This document shows, piece after piece, positions 23,405-36,299 of a stretch of DNA of 64,000 bases (its first letter is position 1; every line of letters starts with the position of its first letter). Under the pieces are notes generated by a model, which saw only the letters and a list, made by a program, of their open reading frames with translations, did not search any database and was not told where the DNA came from. This DNA is from Cinnamomum chago. Its lineage: Eukaryota; Streptophyta; Magnoliopsida; Laurales; Lauraceae. Location: assembly GCA_038049695.1 (NCBI GenBank), contig CP142454.1:17678501-17742500 (forward strand). The letters run 5' to 3'. A program made the position numbers and the translations under genes.

Positions 23405-26400
23405 ATGTTAGTGCAACTAAATGAAAAAGAAGAAGAAGCAGGCAGACAGCATTACAGAAGATGGTGCAGTTTCTTAGGATGAGGGAAAGATTTGTGTATA
23501 AGTATATTGTATTATTCTTATAGTAATATAATGCTTGAGTACATCAGCACTAGTGATAAAAAAATATATGGTTCTCTTTATAAATTTTATGTATAAATGG
23601 CCACTACCAACAGTAGCCTTTTGAGTTCAAGTGTGTTTGCATTTATGCGTGTTGTCTGTGAGAGAGAGAGAGAGAGAGATATGTTTTGATCCACACAAAC
23701 AAAATCCAACCCAAACGTGCTGTTCAAAAAGTAGGGTGGCCAACTCATCAAGTTGGCACAATGTATATTAGTAATGGCAGCTTTGTCGGAGCTGAGAAAA
23801 TTTATGAATTCCATTTGGTCAAAATTATGTGGTGTGTGGTTTCGTTAAGAATTGCCTTTGAATATTTTTAATAATACAATCAACGAAATTTGACTTAAAG
23901 TAGGAAGCTTAATTATATCTCTAATAAGATCCTAATCACATAAAAACAAAAAAACGATAAGTCAAATCTATTGTAATCATAATCTAAATGAACTCATCCT
24001 TTTGATATCCAACTGTCTCCACAATATATTCTCTAATTGGAAGCTACGGTCTGCATTCAATTATGTGCGGCCACTTGATGAGTAGACCCACCTGATCTAT
24101 AGTTCGGGACATACAAGAAATGGTGCAGATGCATGTGTGCGGATCAAAACTATAGTGAGATCTACTATGCAATTAGTGAAAATGAGAGAGAGAGAGAGAG
24201 AGATTGATTTTCACTTACAAGCAATCTGAAGTAAAGAAATTTGTTTCATTTCAGCTGAATTTTTCGAAATAACTTCGGTTCTGCAAAATTTGTCCAAAAA
24301 TCTATTCCCATTGGAATGAATTTTGACAATTCGTTCCAAAATGGATGATTTCATTTGAAACTGGGGCGAAATGCCACAATTCTTGCAAATTAGTAAGATG
24401 CCCCCCGCGCCCCCCCCCCCCCCCCCCCCCCCCACCCCCACCCCCACCCCCAACACACACACACACACACCCACCCCTTTCCCCTTATTGGACTAGGCTG
24501 GCCTTTCTACCTTGCATTTTATATATGTATTTACAATATTTTTGCAAAAAATAACTTTCAAACGTTTCACGGAAATTTCTAATCGGCCAAAACATTTTAG
24601 TTTCGAGGTCAAACCCAAAGGAGGTTGGTAACAAATTTCTTAATATTGTTGCTGGGCCCCACTTACATGCACCTTTCATAGGAATTAAGATGGAGAGTCT
24701 CCTGATATATTACGATTTTGCAAAAATTCAGCTACATTGTAATATCATAGCCTTGCAAGTAACAGCCATTAAGTTTAGTTGTCTTTTAGCCATAGATCCT
24801 TTTGAGAATAAATCTAACAGTAAATGAAGGTACAATGGGCATAAAGTTTGGCATGGTGGGCCCATTGAATTAGATGGTGTACATGCAGTCATTTTCTCCC
24901 ACTTGGATACACCATATATATGATGATGGCGAATCCATATTCCATACTGGGTCATTATTGATTTGCAAGATTCAAGTTGGCACAAGTCCCTTTCGGTTCT
25001 CACGTACCTTGGTTGGCCCGGGGATGCTGCTGTAACGGTTGCATGCCTGCTACATGGTTACCTAAATGTTTCATACTCACCAGCAATGCATATCTACAAT
25101 GGAAGATGCATTTGTACTTTGTGATTCCAATGGGAGTCTTCACAGTTTGGCTGTGCCTTTTACGACGCTGAGTTGGACTCTAGGTTGATAATTCCCTAAT
25201 ATTTTATACCATAAGGGCACCTCCCTGCACCCCACATTGTTGTGGAAAAGGCAAGGAGAAGTGTTTGTTTTTTTTTTTGCAGCCAAAAATCTTGGTGTTT
25301 GGTGCGACCCTTTTATTGCTTGGGAAAGTGTTAAAAAGTTGTTGAGTTTTCTGCAAAATTAGGGAAAAGCATTTCTAATTGGGAATAAAAAATATAATTT
25401 TTCGCTGGAGTAGAAAAGTCTTCATAACTGATTTTCTATGTATGCTACATAAACATGCCATAAAGATTGGATATCTTAAAAACAACATCTCAAATTACTC
25501 CTACCAAAAAAATAAAAAAAAATCTCAAATTACAATTAGATTAAATTTAATTTCTTGGTTATCTTGATATTTGATAGGTTTCCATAATGATCTTCTTCTG
25601 CTGCAAATAACCATAGTATGTATTCTAGGTGGAAAATAGCTCAGTTAAAGAGAGATGCTACAATAGCATGTAATTTGTTTAGGTTAATGAGGTTTCTATT
25701 TTTCTTTTCAATTAATAAATGTTGTCCACAAGGAAATTAGAGCTTTTTCAATATATCGATCCTACTCCTGCTTGATCTTAAAGATTGGCTGCGTTTCAAA
25801 ATAGCAGCTGCAATTTTGTGCTTATTGGGCCTCACTTGAAAAGCCATATTTTATGCTCCATAGATCCGACCTCAGTGAGCTCCTTTTAAAAAGCCATGTT
25901 TTATGCTCTCCAAATCATACCTTATGAAAGCTTATGGTGAAGGAAATTAGAGCTTGAGACTTTAAAAATGGAAGATCCTTAGTACAAATAGATCCTAAAT
26001 TATCTAAAAAGAAACCTTTATTCATGATTTATTTGGTCATGTCATAGTTCTTGGTATGCAAAGATTCATTGTTAACTACCACATTTTATCTTATTATGAC
26101 CCTATATAAACTTATGCCCAAGAGATAGTTGTGAATAGGTGAGTGATCACTATCAGATGCACAAGGTGCGCACACTGCGCATCTCCTAGTGGGGCCCACC
26201 TGATCACCCGCCCGAGTGGACCACACCCCCTATGGTCATTGGATTCCTGGTTTTGCATTGATATGAAAGGATTTGCTGGGTTTCAAACTCAAGTTTGCAC
26301 AAGAGTAGACCATGCTAATGTGCCTTGGATGATCCACATCTTTAGATTAGGCTTTAATGAACACATTGAAGGATCCATGTGACAAAGAGCTAGCCCTTAC

Positions 26401-27050
26401 AAAAATATCGCCTGTTACATTCTTCATTATAGAGCCATTATGTATGTCGAAATTCCATCATGCTGCACAAAGTGACATTATAGCACGATAACACTGTTTC
26501 TGTAACATTCTTCATTATATGGCCTCTTCTTTTTTTTTTTTCTTCTTTTACAAAAAAAAAAAACACTGTTTTTCTTCTAATGTCTCAGGTGGTTCCCAAT
26601 CAGTATTTTTCATATTATAATAGGATTAGCTAATTATCAAGATAAGCTTTAAACCGAAAAGGAAATAGAAATCTACATTGATTTTTTTTTTTTTTTTTTT
26701 TGAGTAAGTAAATTGCTAACACACAGGCACCAATTTCTTTAGAAAGCAACAATGAGTGGTCTTAGTTTTAATTTTAAAATTTTTGATTATAAACAACTGT
26801 CCAACATGATGCAAAGGAGGGCTCGGATGATAACAAAAAAAAAATTCATTACAAGCCTCAATTGAATATAAAATGGATTGAATCAAACATGGCTGAAAAC
26901 TACCTGCTAGGTAGCAAACAGTACCAAAGCCGAACTATAATCTGAGCTGAAATGCTGCCTGTTAACTTTGCCGGTATATTTTCTCAACAAAAATGACAGT
27001 ACCTCAATTGGTGGTAGACATGTTGAGATCTCATTAAGGGTGCTTTGTTC
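23405..27050. other. Intergenic between RGF and HPAT, no gene
   Basis: GA microsatellites at 23658-23679 and 24184-24203. A C run at 24410-24433 continues into ACCCCC and CA repeats to about 24475. Poly-T or poly-A runs near 26528, 26562 and 26682 may be retroposon tails. No coding region is supported. Confidence 0.5.
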
Positions 27051-30000
27051 TTAAGTCTCCCAATCAGGGATATCTGCCGACGCTTCGTTCACCATTTTCA
27101 CCAGAGTCACCTGGAGATTAATTGCATACAAAAGGAAAATATATGAAGTTCATCCAGCAAGAAGGATATATATATATATATATATATATATTTTTGGATC
27201 AGTAACAAAAACATTCATTAAAAAAAGAGATTACAAAGAAATTTTGGTCAACAGTCACTTGTATCAAGTTCATTGTCTCACAGTATAAATCAATCAGTAT
27301 TAAATATTAATCATATGTGAGCAACAAACAAGTTCACACTCCATAACCCATATAAGGCCATGAGGGCATCCATTTTGAGCGGGAATTGGTAAAAAGATTC
27401 TCCATATCCAAGCTGCTCAAGGGAGAAAAATTGAAGACTTCATTTATGTGGATTTCATTTACTGATGTTTTGTGCACTGAGTTATTATCCACCTCTTAAG
27501 AACTCATTTTTCCTGGGTGGTAGGGGTGTTTGGTGGGTTGAATGTGAGAAAGTAAAGTAGCCAAAAGTTTGAGAATTTTATAGAGAGAGAGGTTTTGTGA
27601 GAATCAGATGAGTGGTGAATTGATGCAGGGCATGGTCACATGGCCCAATTGTGTACATGGGGCCCAAAGACACCATTGTCAATCAACATAGAAGGGGTCA
27701 ACATGAAATAATTATTAATTGAGCAAGAGTTTAAGTAGTTAGGGAAGGAGTTTGGCTGTGAATGTGGTAGAAATTGTTTTAGAGTCCAAGTCGTATAAGA
27801 AAGGGAGGAGACCACTTGTGTGGATCAATTGGAGAGCAAGTCAAGCACTAATAAGGATCATGTGCAGCATACCTCTTTTTATGCTCGTAATTTCTCAAAA
27901 TCTCAGAGCTTATACAAAACATTATTGATTCTTCTCTAGATGGGTGTTTGAGACTACCTACAGGGGTGAATATCTTGGATGTGTGATCTCCTATCCTAAG
28001 ACTTGGGAACTGTTCCCTCCCCTTTGCTCCATTATACATTTTGAGGGATTTGAGCTTTGGTTAGTATGAAAATAGGAATTGAGTTCAGGTGGTACAAACT
28101 TCCACTTTCTAGAAACGTTTTGAGACTCTTTAGAGCATTGGTATGGTCAAGTGTGCAGGAATCCACTGCTGGTACAAGGGGTCTGGTACTCTGGTTCAAC
28201 AAACCCAAACATAGAACAATATATGAAACAATATTTTGTCAGCTAGAAAACAGTGTTTAAATCAGTAATAGAAGAATGTGAGAGGTTGTCCCATCCGGGG
28301 ATGTCTGGGAGGCAATTAAGCTACTCCTTTCAAATAATTCATGCAACTTAGTAATAGCACAAGAGTTGATTACCTCTGTGGAAGTTGTATGCAATAGTAG
28401 AATTAACTATAAGGATGTGGCTATTTATAAACAAAAACTACCATGAATGATACATATGGAACTGTTCATCAACTGTTCATCCAACAATAACATGCAAAAA
28501 AATAATTTCATCATGTAAGATAAAATCTAAATAGCAGAAATGTACAGAAGACCACTCTGACTCTGCCATCCATCAAGGTTCTAAGTAGCAGTTTAAAATT
28601 TAAAGTCAGAAGATCATAAACATGTGAATTTTTATTAAAAATTATCAAAATAAGTAGATATATAAATAAATACATAATGCGAGGTACATGCACTGCATCT
28701 GCTTCATATTTCTGGCATTAGTATTGTTATATCTTGATTAGTACAACAAAGACAATTCAAAATACAAAACATCATTTCATTGCATGGACAAAAAATCATA
28801 CCACACTTTCTGGGACTCCAGCAGGTGGCAAGGGGAGGTTCTTCGGGGGTGGTCTATCCCCGTATGATCTTTTATCGAACCTCCATTCACCGATCTTTCC
28901 ATAAGTTAGCTTACCCTGAAATGAAAACATCCATAAATTGTATCAACAGAACTTACAACAGAAATACATTAAAACTATTATTTTTCCAATAATAAGAGAG
29001 AAGACCTCTGTTAAAATGTCTCTCACTATTGAGAATTTTTTGGACTAAAAAAAGTACAAGTGTCAGTAATCACCATACCACCGTACCTTCATGTCAAAAT
29101 CTCATGCATAAGTATAATGAATTATGAATTTGTTGCCAAGTTCTTTATCCCAAGGAGGCTATTTCACAGAGAGAAGCATTTGGAAGTAAGTACAACATAG
29201 AAAGTGTAAGCACAATTAAAGCAAGAAAAGATCCTCCTACCTGAATCATGAAGTCTTTGTACAAGATGTTCCCAATATCATGCAGAGCAGATGCAACAGC
29301 ATAAGCATACCTACATAGCAAATGAAAAGAGAATGAGGATATAAAAATTAAGAGAAGCGAATGAGGATATAAAAATTAAGAGAAGCAGACTTTCTTCCTA
29401 CAACCAATGATAGTAAACTTTCACTATGAGAAAGGAATCATAAGGATGAATTAACCAGATCCCCATGATGCTCGAGCAAAAAATGGACAATTGAACAGAA
29501 GGACAGTAGAACGTAAACTTGCATCATTCTTCTTTTCTTCTTTCTTTATTTTTTTTTCCTTCACAAATGAACAGGTGAACAATTAAAGGAGCAAACACAT
29601 GGAAGATTGAGCAAACAAAAAACTCTTCTAGCGAACAAAGGGATAATCGGAGAACAAGCAAATGGACAATTGAATGAATAAAAACTTGTGTTCTTCTTCA
29701 CGATTGAACAAATTGACAACTGAACAAGTGAACAAATGGCCCATCACACCCAACAGAAGGTTCTTTTAAGCGAATAGCTGTAAAATCAAGTGAACAAAAA
29801 ATTGCATCCTGAACGAACGGATGATTGAGCAGACAAAAAATTTGATCCCTCTTCTTTGTCAAACCAGAACCTGTGTTGGAGGGCGCTACCTTTAAGTAGG
29901 CTAGTCCTACGTCTACGTGCAAACCAGAAATTCTAAAGGTGGCCCTCCCTTTTGGTAAATGTTGAAAAGAACCCAGTTTCTACCCTATCAGATGACCCTG

Positions 30001-33000
30001 TCTCACTCCAATGAAAATGAACAATTGTAAAAAATGATCCACATTTTGGAGTCCCAATCAGATGGTTTTGTATCATCTTATGAAAAATGTTTTTGGGGTA
30101 TCTCTGACTCATCATGGGATCAACCACGTCAATGATATAAATCACCAAAAGTTGAAAACCACATTTAAAGATCATAGGCCAAAACAAATGTTTGTAAAAG
30201 AAAGTGGAATGCCTGTTGTCATCCCATTTTGGAGAATCAACGTGGCTGCACTATATTCTCGCACAGTCCAAAAATATGAGCCAAAAGATAAAATGTAGGC
30301 GAGTAATTACATTTCAAGCACCCAGCCAAATGCCTTATCTGCTTCAGGATCCTTCTTCATTGCTAATGAAATGTTCATCCACGTTGGAGCTATCTTCTCC
30401 AGTGATGCCTAAAGTCATTTAATAGAAATATCAGAAGTGTAAAGTTGAAAAGTGATTTACCATATAACAACATGAATGAAAATCACCTTTTTGATGATAA
30501 CAGAAGAATTTCCTATGGGGTCAATGTTGGCAATTGGACCCTTGTCTTCTGGGAAGAACATTCTGAGAATAGACTCATACTTTTCAGGTTGAATGTAGAA
30601 GAAATGGAATGCGGCTCCAAGATCATCTTTCGATAAGTTTGGTATTGGCTTGACAATAACATGGTCTGGTTCTGCCATCAGTATGTATCTGTTTGCACAA
30701 AATCAACAAAGATCCAGTTAACACAATAGAAGAAACAACGAAGATCCATTTCTCAATACTCTAATGACTAATGTGATGCTTACTCTTCTTCAATGTTTGC
30801 CTTTTGAAGCCATTGGACAAACGCCCATGGCCTATTGAGGACTATATAACCCTGAAATTGTAAGAAGGCGTCCAATTAAAAGAAAACCATTGTAGTCTAG
30901 AAGTGTCTAAAGGGCAGAACATACATTATTATAAAATTCAAACTATATGTCACCAAAGATATGTTATTTACAATAGATTCACTCATCAATCTCCTAATAG
31001 GACCACTATAATGAAAACAGAACTGCAGATAAATCCTTCAACTCGAATTAATCTTAAAGGTGCATTTGGAGGTTCTTAGATAGTGTTCAACTCATGTTAC
31101 ATTTGGTGCACTTCAGGTCAATTTGAAATATATTTGATAATGACTTTGAGATGTACAAAAGCAAGAAAAACAAATCCTGCCCTATATTCCCAGCTCCTCT
31201 TGCATCTCCAAAGCCCTACAGAAAAAATGACCATCCTTCTGCAAGATATACATCCCATCCACAATCAGGTATGTGTTTAAATGAACCTGTAATGCATACA
31301 TTACACAGCACAAGAAAACAACATCATACTGCTCTTATTATAACCAAGATACACTTTTTGGTAGTCTCCAGAACCTGAGACTGAAGTGACGGCATCTATC
31401 CAAACTTATTTTAGAGTCCAAATGATACATGGGCGGGACCATCAGTTCAGATTATGTTGTTGACCACACTGTCATAGTAACTGGTCTATCCTACACCAGT
31501 TTGGTGGGTGCCATGAGTATCGCAATATTGTCATGCTACCACCCATCCCAAGCTTATTTAGTATTCCAAGAATACAAGGAAAATGCCTTTACCACAACAA
31601 TATCCCAAATTGTACAAACACAAAGGTCCTGTTGCCTACTTGGTCCCCAAGTCCTACAAATTCATAGTGAAGGGGATTCTATTGAAGTAGTAGTAAAGAG
31701 GTGAAGAGTGAAGGGTCCAATGTGAAGATGTAAACAGGAATCCTTCACTTCTAGCACCTTGGATAGGAAGTCATTGCTCAGGAATCCTAGGAAATCAATA
31801 CCAAATACACAAACGGGCCCAAAAGAACCAATTGCATGTCTCAATCCCACAACCCTAGTGCAAAATTCATAACCTTATTATCCAAGAACAATTGCTCTTC
31901 CCACTCTTCAGATCAACAAACATATCAAGCCAAAACCTTGTTGTAATCTGTCCCCATAATAAGCCATAACCTCCATAATTCAGCACCAATTACACAATAG
32001 ACACAAAACAAAGGAGAAGAGAAACCATATTTCTGTTCCTTTCACTGCAAAAACCAAAACCCATATTCTCCCAAGTCCCAAAGAAAATGATGAAGAAAGC
32101 GGAGAGAGACTAAGAAATCCTAACAATTAAGAACCTACAACAAAAACCCACGTCAGAAACCCCCTTCTCTTCATAAAATATCCAATTATCATCAACTTTA
32201 TGTTCAAAACTCAAAGTCAATAATCCCCAAAACCAAACTGATGAATAAAACAGAGACACTAAGAAATCCTAGCAATTTAGAACAGACAGCAAAAATCCAC
32301 ATTAGAAACCTCATTCTCTTCATGAAATGTCCAATTATGATGAAGTTTAAGTTTAAAAAATAAAGTGTATAATCTCCCAAACCAAACTCACAAAGATAAT
32401 AGACAGACCAAAAAATACTAACAGTTCATAACCTACAAAAAGAACCCACTTATGAAACCTCATTCTCCTCATGAATTATCCACTACTGATGAAGTTAAGT
32501 TCAAAAAACAAAACCCACTGTCTCCATAGAGAGCAGATAGAGAAAGAAACACCAACAATTCAGAACCTATAACGAAAACCCACGTAGGAAACCTCATTCT
32601 CTTCATGCATTCTTTACTTGTCATGTTAACTTTCAGTTCCAAAAAAAAAAAACCCATAAAACAATTCATGAGCAAAAAGAAAGACCTAGATCAAAAACCT
32701 CATTCTCTTCTTCAAATCTCCACTGACCTGATCCATACCAGCCGGAAGAGGGTCTGCTACGAAGGTGGGGATCTCACCCATGTACTTATCGGGTCTCCCC
32801 GAATGCAAGATTCGTGTAAACCCACCCATATCGGATCCGGGTTCGTTACGGAATCTCTTGAACCAGTAGTACATGATCCTGCATTGCCAGGCGTTGTAGA
32901 CGGAGTCGGAGGCCGTGACAGCCGTGTGGAAGAGCCTCTTGATGGACGGCTTGGATTTGTGGAGAGGCATATTGACGATGGGGTCCACAAGGAAGAAGCG

Positions 33001-33138
33001 GTTTGTGATGTTTTTGGGATCCAAAGGGCCAGGAAAGTCGAGATTGAGAGGTGCATTGGTGGCGATGATGATGTTGTATGTGATTGCAGCTGTGGAGAAG
33101 GTAATCAAGAGTGGATAGAAAAGGCTCTGACATCCCAT
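27051..33138 (-). CDS. HPAT: Hydroxyproline O-arabinosyltransferase (HPAT), 7 exons, complete
   Basis: Exons on the minus strand: 33138-32728, 30851-30784, 30688-30487, 30408-30311, 29310-29241, 28915-28802, 27110-27051 (stop TAA). They total 1023 bp, giving 340 aa; all introns are GT-AG and phases join. Residues 5-27 (SLFYPLLITFSTAAITYNII...) form a signal anchor for a type II Golgi protein. The lumenal domain carries GGFTRILHSG, IPTFVADPLP, YIVLNRPWAF, and AEPDHVI (165-171), the acidic site that takes the place of a DxD motif. Known HPATs add the first L-arabinose to hydroxyproline of extensins and CLE-type signalling peptides. The family is usually about 350-370 aa, so this is near full length. 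The start is supported by the adjacent anchor and by the lack of an upstream in-frame alternative. Confidence 0.92.
29540..29930. repeat. GAACAA-rich degenerate repeat in HPAT intron 4
   Basis: Variants of GAACAA, AACAAATGGA and TGAACAAGTGAAC recur through about 390 bases, with spacing too irregular for a simple satellite. It has no coding content and may be decayed low-complexity DNA. Confidence 0.45.
32150..32726. repeat. Minisatellite at the start of HPAT intron 1
   Basis: A unit containing CTCATTCTCTTCATG and a following A-rich part recurs about five times, with landmarks near 32161, 32308, 32457, 32592 and 32698. Spacing is roughly 105-150 bp. The rightmost partial unit ends next to the exon 1 donor at 32727-32726, so the intron's 5' end appears to have been amplified. 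Confidence 0.75.
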
Positions 33139-33355
33139 TATTTCTCCTTCTCCTCCTCCTTCACCTCTTGCATGGAGGCTTTTGGTTTGATGATAACTTT
33201 GATTGATTTCTGATGGGGTGTTTGATGATCCTTCTTCTTCTTCCTTTGTTTATATTTAGTTTTTGTTCTGTTTGTCCAATCTTTTCAGTTCTCGTGGCAT
33301 GCAATTTCTATACTATATTTGCATGACCATAGAGAGCTACGTGATATGTTATTGG

Positions 33356-33650
33356 TGCGGGTGTTCATGGGCGGGTGGTGCCGGGCTGAGGTATATTCAG
33401 GCCCAGCCTGACTTTAGAAATACAGGGCGTACCTGGCCAAAGCTTAAAAAAGGCCATAAATGTCAAGCCCAAGCACGAAGCCCGCCCATTTAGTCAGTCG
33501 GCCTTGCCGGGCCAGCCTTTTTATCATTTGTACGGGCTTTCTATCACTAATGCCAACCCCGGCCCAACTATTAAACGGGCCCAAATTATATATCTAGGCT
33601 GACCCAAAGAAGGTTGGACCTGGAATGCACCCGGCCCATGAGTAACCCTA
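33356..33650. mobile_element. hAT-type MITE upstream of HPAT
   Basis: The left end TGCGGGTGTTCATGGGC and the inward-read right end TAGGGTTACTCATGGGC are imperfect inverted repeats. The flanks GTTATTGG (33348-33355) and GTTCTTGG (33651-33658) match at 7 of 8 bases. It begins 218 bp upstream of the HPAT start codon, so it may contribute promoter sequence. Confidence 0.75.
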
Positions 33651-33658
33651 GTTCTTGG

Positions 33659-34357
33659 AGGACAATTAGGTGTCCGGATCCACATTCATGGGTGCCAAGT
33701 CCCTATAAGGGGGTTATTTATTGAAAACATGAGCCGTTCAAAATGGTCATCCTTTCCATTAGGTGTATATCGTCAAATTTTACTCAAATATAAGTTAGCT
33801 TTTGTAATACTCACTCTCCCCACGGGCACGCCCACGGACGCATCTCTCAAAACACATTTGAACGTGAACACAACTCCAAATTGAGCAGATGGACTCTCCA
33901 AAAGATGGAACTCAAACATAACTTCAAAAAACCCATCGTTTAGTAATTAGACCCGCGGGGAAGAAATCCGGCGCCCAAACAAAAATTAGAACACACCAAA
34001 TGCCAGGTAAGAACTAACATTAAACTCTTACCCTTACATCACCAACAAAAAATAACATAGAAATCTTGGAAACCATAGAGTGCAAACTATATAGTGCATT
34101 TTTCTCTTTTTCCTTTTTGCTACATTAGAGAATTGAACACCACACAGACTCCCCCTCACACACCCACATGCCAACCCTACAAGTCGCCAAAAGTGCAACA
34201 AATGGGCTCCACCCAAGGAGGAGTGCAGAAAAGTATTTCAGTTGCCTCTACTGACACCTCAAGGTTTTGATAGAAATGGTCAGCGAATGAAACTTAGTAC
34301 TTAGTACTTAGTATGTCACGTTCATATCAACCTGTGTAGGCAGAGGAGTTATGATCA
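33659..34357. other. Intergenic, probable decayed 3' flank of the broken His/Pro-rich copy
   Basis: The segment near 34070-34110 (ACTATATAGTGCATTTTT) lines up with the 3' flank of the open His/Pro-rich genes (ACTACATAGTGCTTTATT), but the AATAAA signal is lost. Nothing else is recognised. Confidence 0.45.
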
Positions 34358-34712
34358 TCAACAGTGATGCGGTGGCCCACATCGAGGAAGAGGTGGCCTA
34401 TGGTGTGGAGGGCCAAATGGTCCAAGTGGGCCTAGGCAGGGCGGAACTAGAGGGGGGCTGGCCGGGGCATGGCCCCTCCTAAATAGAAAAAAGACCCTTG
34501 AGATTAATGAAATTTTAAAGCTATTTTTGGCAATGGCCCCCCAAATTTTTTTTTTTTTTCACAATGCCCCCAATGCCTATATCCTGGTTCAGCCCCTGGG
34601 CCTGGAGGAGGTGAACCGCGGTGTGGAGGGCTACAACCTGATGGGCATTGGTGTGGGGCACCACAGTCAGGTGGGCCGCATTGTTTTGGCTGAAGCTTAG
34701 TTCTCTACCACA
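34358..34712 (-). pseudogene. Broken His/Pro-rich gene copy, split by a MITE
   Basis: On the minus strand the 3' end reads GPPHHC then a stop, the same Cys-stop ending as the copy at 43343, and the downstream bases (TGATCATAACTC and the region up to AGGTTGATAT) also match. The 5' part (34607-34712) keeps repeat-like CCCTCCACACC segments but has in-frame stops. A 162-bp hAT MITE lies between the halves. It is clearly a dead fourth member of the array. Confidence 0.8.
34437..34598. mobile_element. hAT MITE inserted in the His/Pro-rich pseudogene
   Basis: The ends CAGGGCGGAACTAG and CTGGTTCAGCCCCTG are inverted repeats of the common plant hAT type. The flanks GGCCTAGG (34429-34436) and GGCCTGGA (34599-34606) match at 6 of 8 bases. 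The open paralogues have an uninterrupted CCTGGAGGAGG at this place, which confirms the insertion point. Confidence 0.8.
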
Positions 34713-34859
34713 AACCATAAAAGTAATTAAAAGATAACAAAAAGAAATTGTCTCAGAAGCATTTTTCAGACTAGATTAGTATACAGGGGTATAGCCTGAC
34801 AACTTGACAGACCTTTTTTCAAATTGGGGTCCAGGCAGACTCTTTTAACTATCTAATTA

Positions 34860-35041
34860 ACCTTGAGGGGTAGCTCAGTTGACCTAAGACCATGGTTTGC
34901 ATCCAGAGGTTATGGATTCACAACTGCACTACCACACTGGAGCCACAAGGGGAATTTTACCCAACTTTCTCTCCTGGGCCTGTAAGAATTATTCTTGCCC
35001 AAAGGGGTGGAACCCTATGTTATAAAAAAAATAAAAATAAT
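34860..35041 (+). mobile_element. tRNA-derived SINE with perfect target duplication
   Basis: A-box GGGGTAGCTCAGTTG and a B-box-like GGTTATGGATTCACAAC mark a tRNA-derived head. The body has CTCTCCTGGGCCTGT and GCCCAAAGGGGTGGA, and the end is A-rich. TATCTAATTA flanks it on both sides (34850-34859 and 35042-35051), a perfect 10-bp target duplication. A related minus-strand copy is inside the repeat at about 49455-49610. Confidence 0.88.
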
Positions 35042-35471
35042 TATCTAATTAGTTTTAAAGTTGACATTTTGAATCTAATTAATAGGTCGGGGTTGAAGAT
35101 CCATGTTACTTACTGTGATCAATAATATTACCTGACCTATTGCCACCCCTATCTATGACTATCTGATCTAGGAAGGTCTCAACAAACCCCCCATCAGAAT
35201 TGGGCCCAATAGATTGCTTTGTAAACCAGGATTTTGAATTGATTAACTCAGAGGCCTTGGACAGACTGGTTCATATCATATGGGCTGGAAGTGATCCATG
35301 CCAGGCCCTTTAACAGATTGGTGTCGGTCCAACAGCCAAATGATTTCGAGGAAGTTGACAAGATTAACCGAGAATGTGAAATCGGTTTTCTGGGTCGGCA
35401 ATGTAAAACAAAAGGTCTGCTGTCAAAGCACAGTGGTGTATGGCCTGCCTGTCTGTTTTCGAGATGAATCC

Positions 35472-35635
35472 GGATCCCTGTTTCGTCCAAATAGGGGTCT
35501 GTTTGGACGAATCAAAGGCCACCACGTGTGGGGACAGGAAAAGAAAGAAGTGCATTTTTTCTTTTCTGCCCCCACATGTGGCGGCTTCATATTTGTCCAA
35601 ACAGGGCTCTCCTGTTTGGACGAAACAAAGAATCC
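35472..35635. mobile_element. Foldback element, GGATCC family, copy 1
   Basis: GGATCCCTGTTTCGTCCAAA at the left faces TTTGGACGAAACAAAGAATCC-type sequence at the right, and inner parts (CCACGTGTGGGG against CCCCACATGTGG) also pair, so most of the element folds back on itself. Related copies are at 44611-44730 and 46183-46344. Confidence 0.65.
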
Positions 35636-36299
35636 TCTTCTTTATAGATGAGTGGAGTGAGTAGGATGATAAGAAAAAAGATGAATTAAGATGTCACTTT
35701 CTGTCCAAACATGATCTCTAAGATGTGTCCTGCCAATGTCAGTATCTTTTAAAGTGAGAGCACCCATTATCGAAGTTGGATGGGAAATTTTTTTGTTCAG
35801 CCCTAATGCTTGTGGTCTCCTTCTATTGATGGTTTCACCACTTTAGTTTTTGGCTGCTTCTGACTCCTGTGTTGTCTGTTTTGCTTCTTTCTTTTTTTTT
35901 AACTGGCTTGCAAGCTGCTTGCTGCTTGATTAGGCTTGTCCATGGCTGGACGAGCCAAGCTTAACTTAGGCCCATTTCGATCTGGTTAGCTTGAGGTCGA
36001 CTTGTAAAAGAATGATCAGCCCTACTTTCTTTTTGATATAGGCACAGGTACAGATGAAATCCGAGTTTGGGTTGATCAACAATCGAGAATGTGACATCCT
36101 CTGGACTTTGTTGTGCAACCAGCCATTATGACTCTATTACAAAAGTTTTTTTTGTCGCACAAACACATCCTAAATTTTATAATTTTGGAAGGACTATGCA
36201 GAGGCGCTGCACTTTATTAGTGAAAACATTCGTTTGGCTACTTGGTAACAGAGAAAAAATTCCATTTGGAACTGCAATTAGATGCCTCAGGAAGGCGGG
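35636..36299. other. Intergenic, nothing recognised
   Basis: I see no coding region, inverted repeat or retroposon landmark here. Confidence 0.4.

Noticed and set aside
24345-24554. Proline/His-rich frame near 24400
   Set aside because: It is a translated C run and CA repeat. It shares no start, end or flank with the His/Pro-rich array.
32605-33213. 202-aa plus-strand open frame
   Set aside because: It lies opposite HPAT exon 1, whose minus frame has a clear family match, so it is an antisense shadow.
34866-34940. Possible tRNA gene (A and B boxes)
   Set aside because: No plausible cloverleaf. The body continues into a SINE tail with a target duplication.
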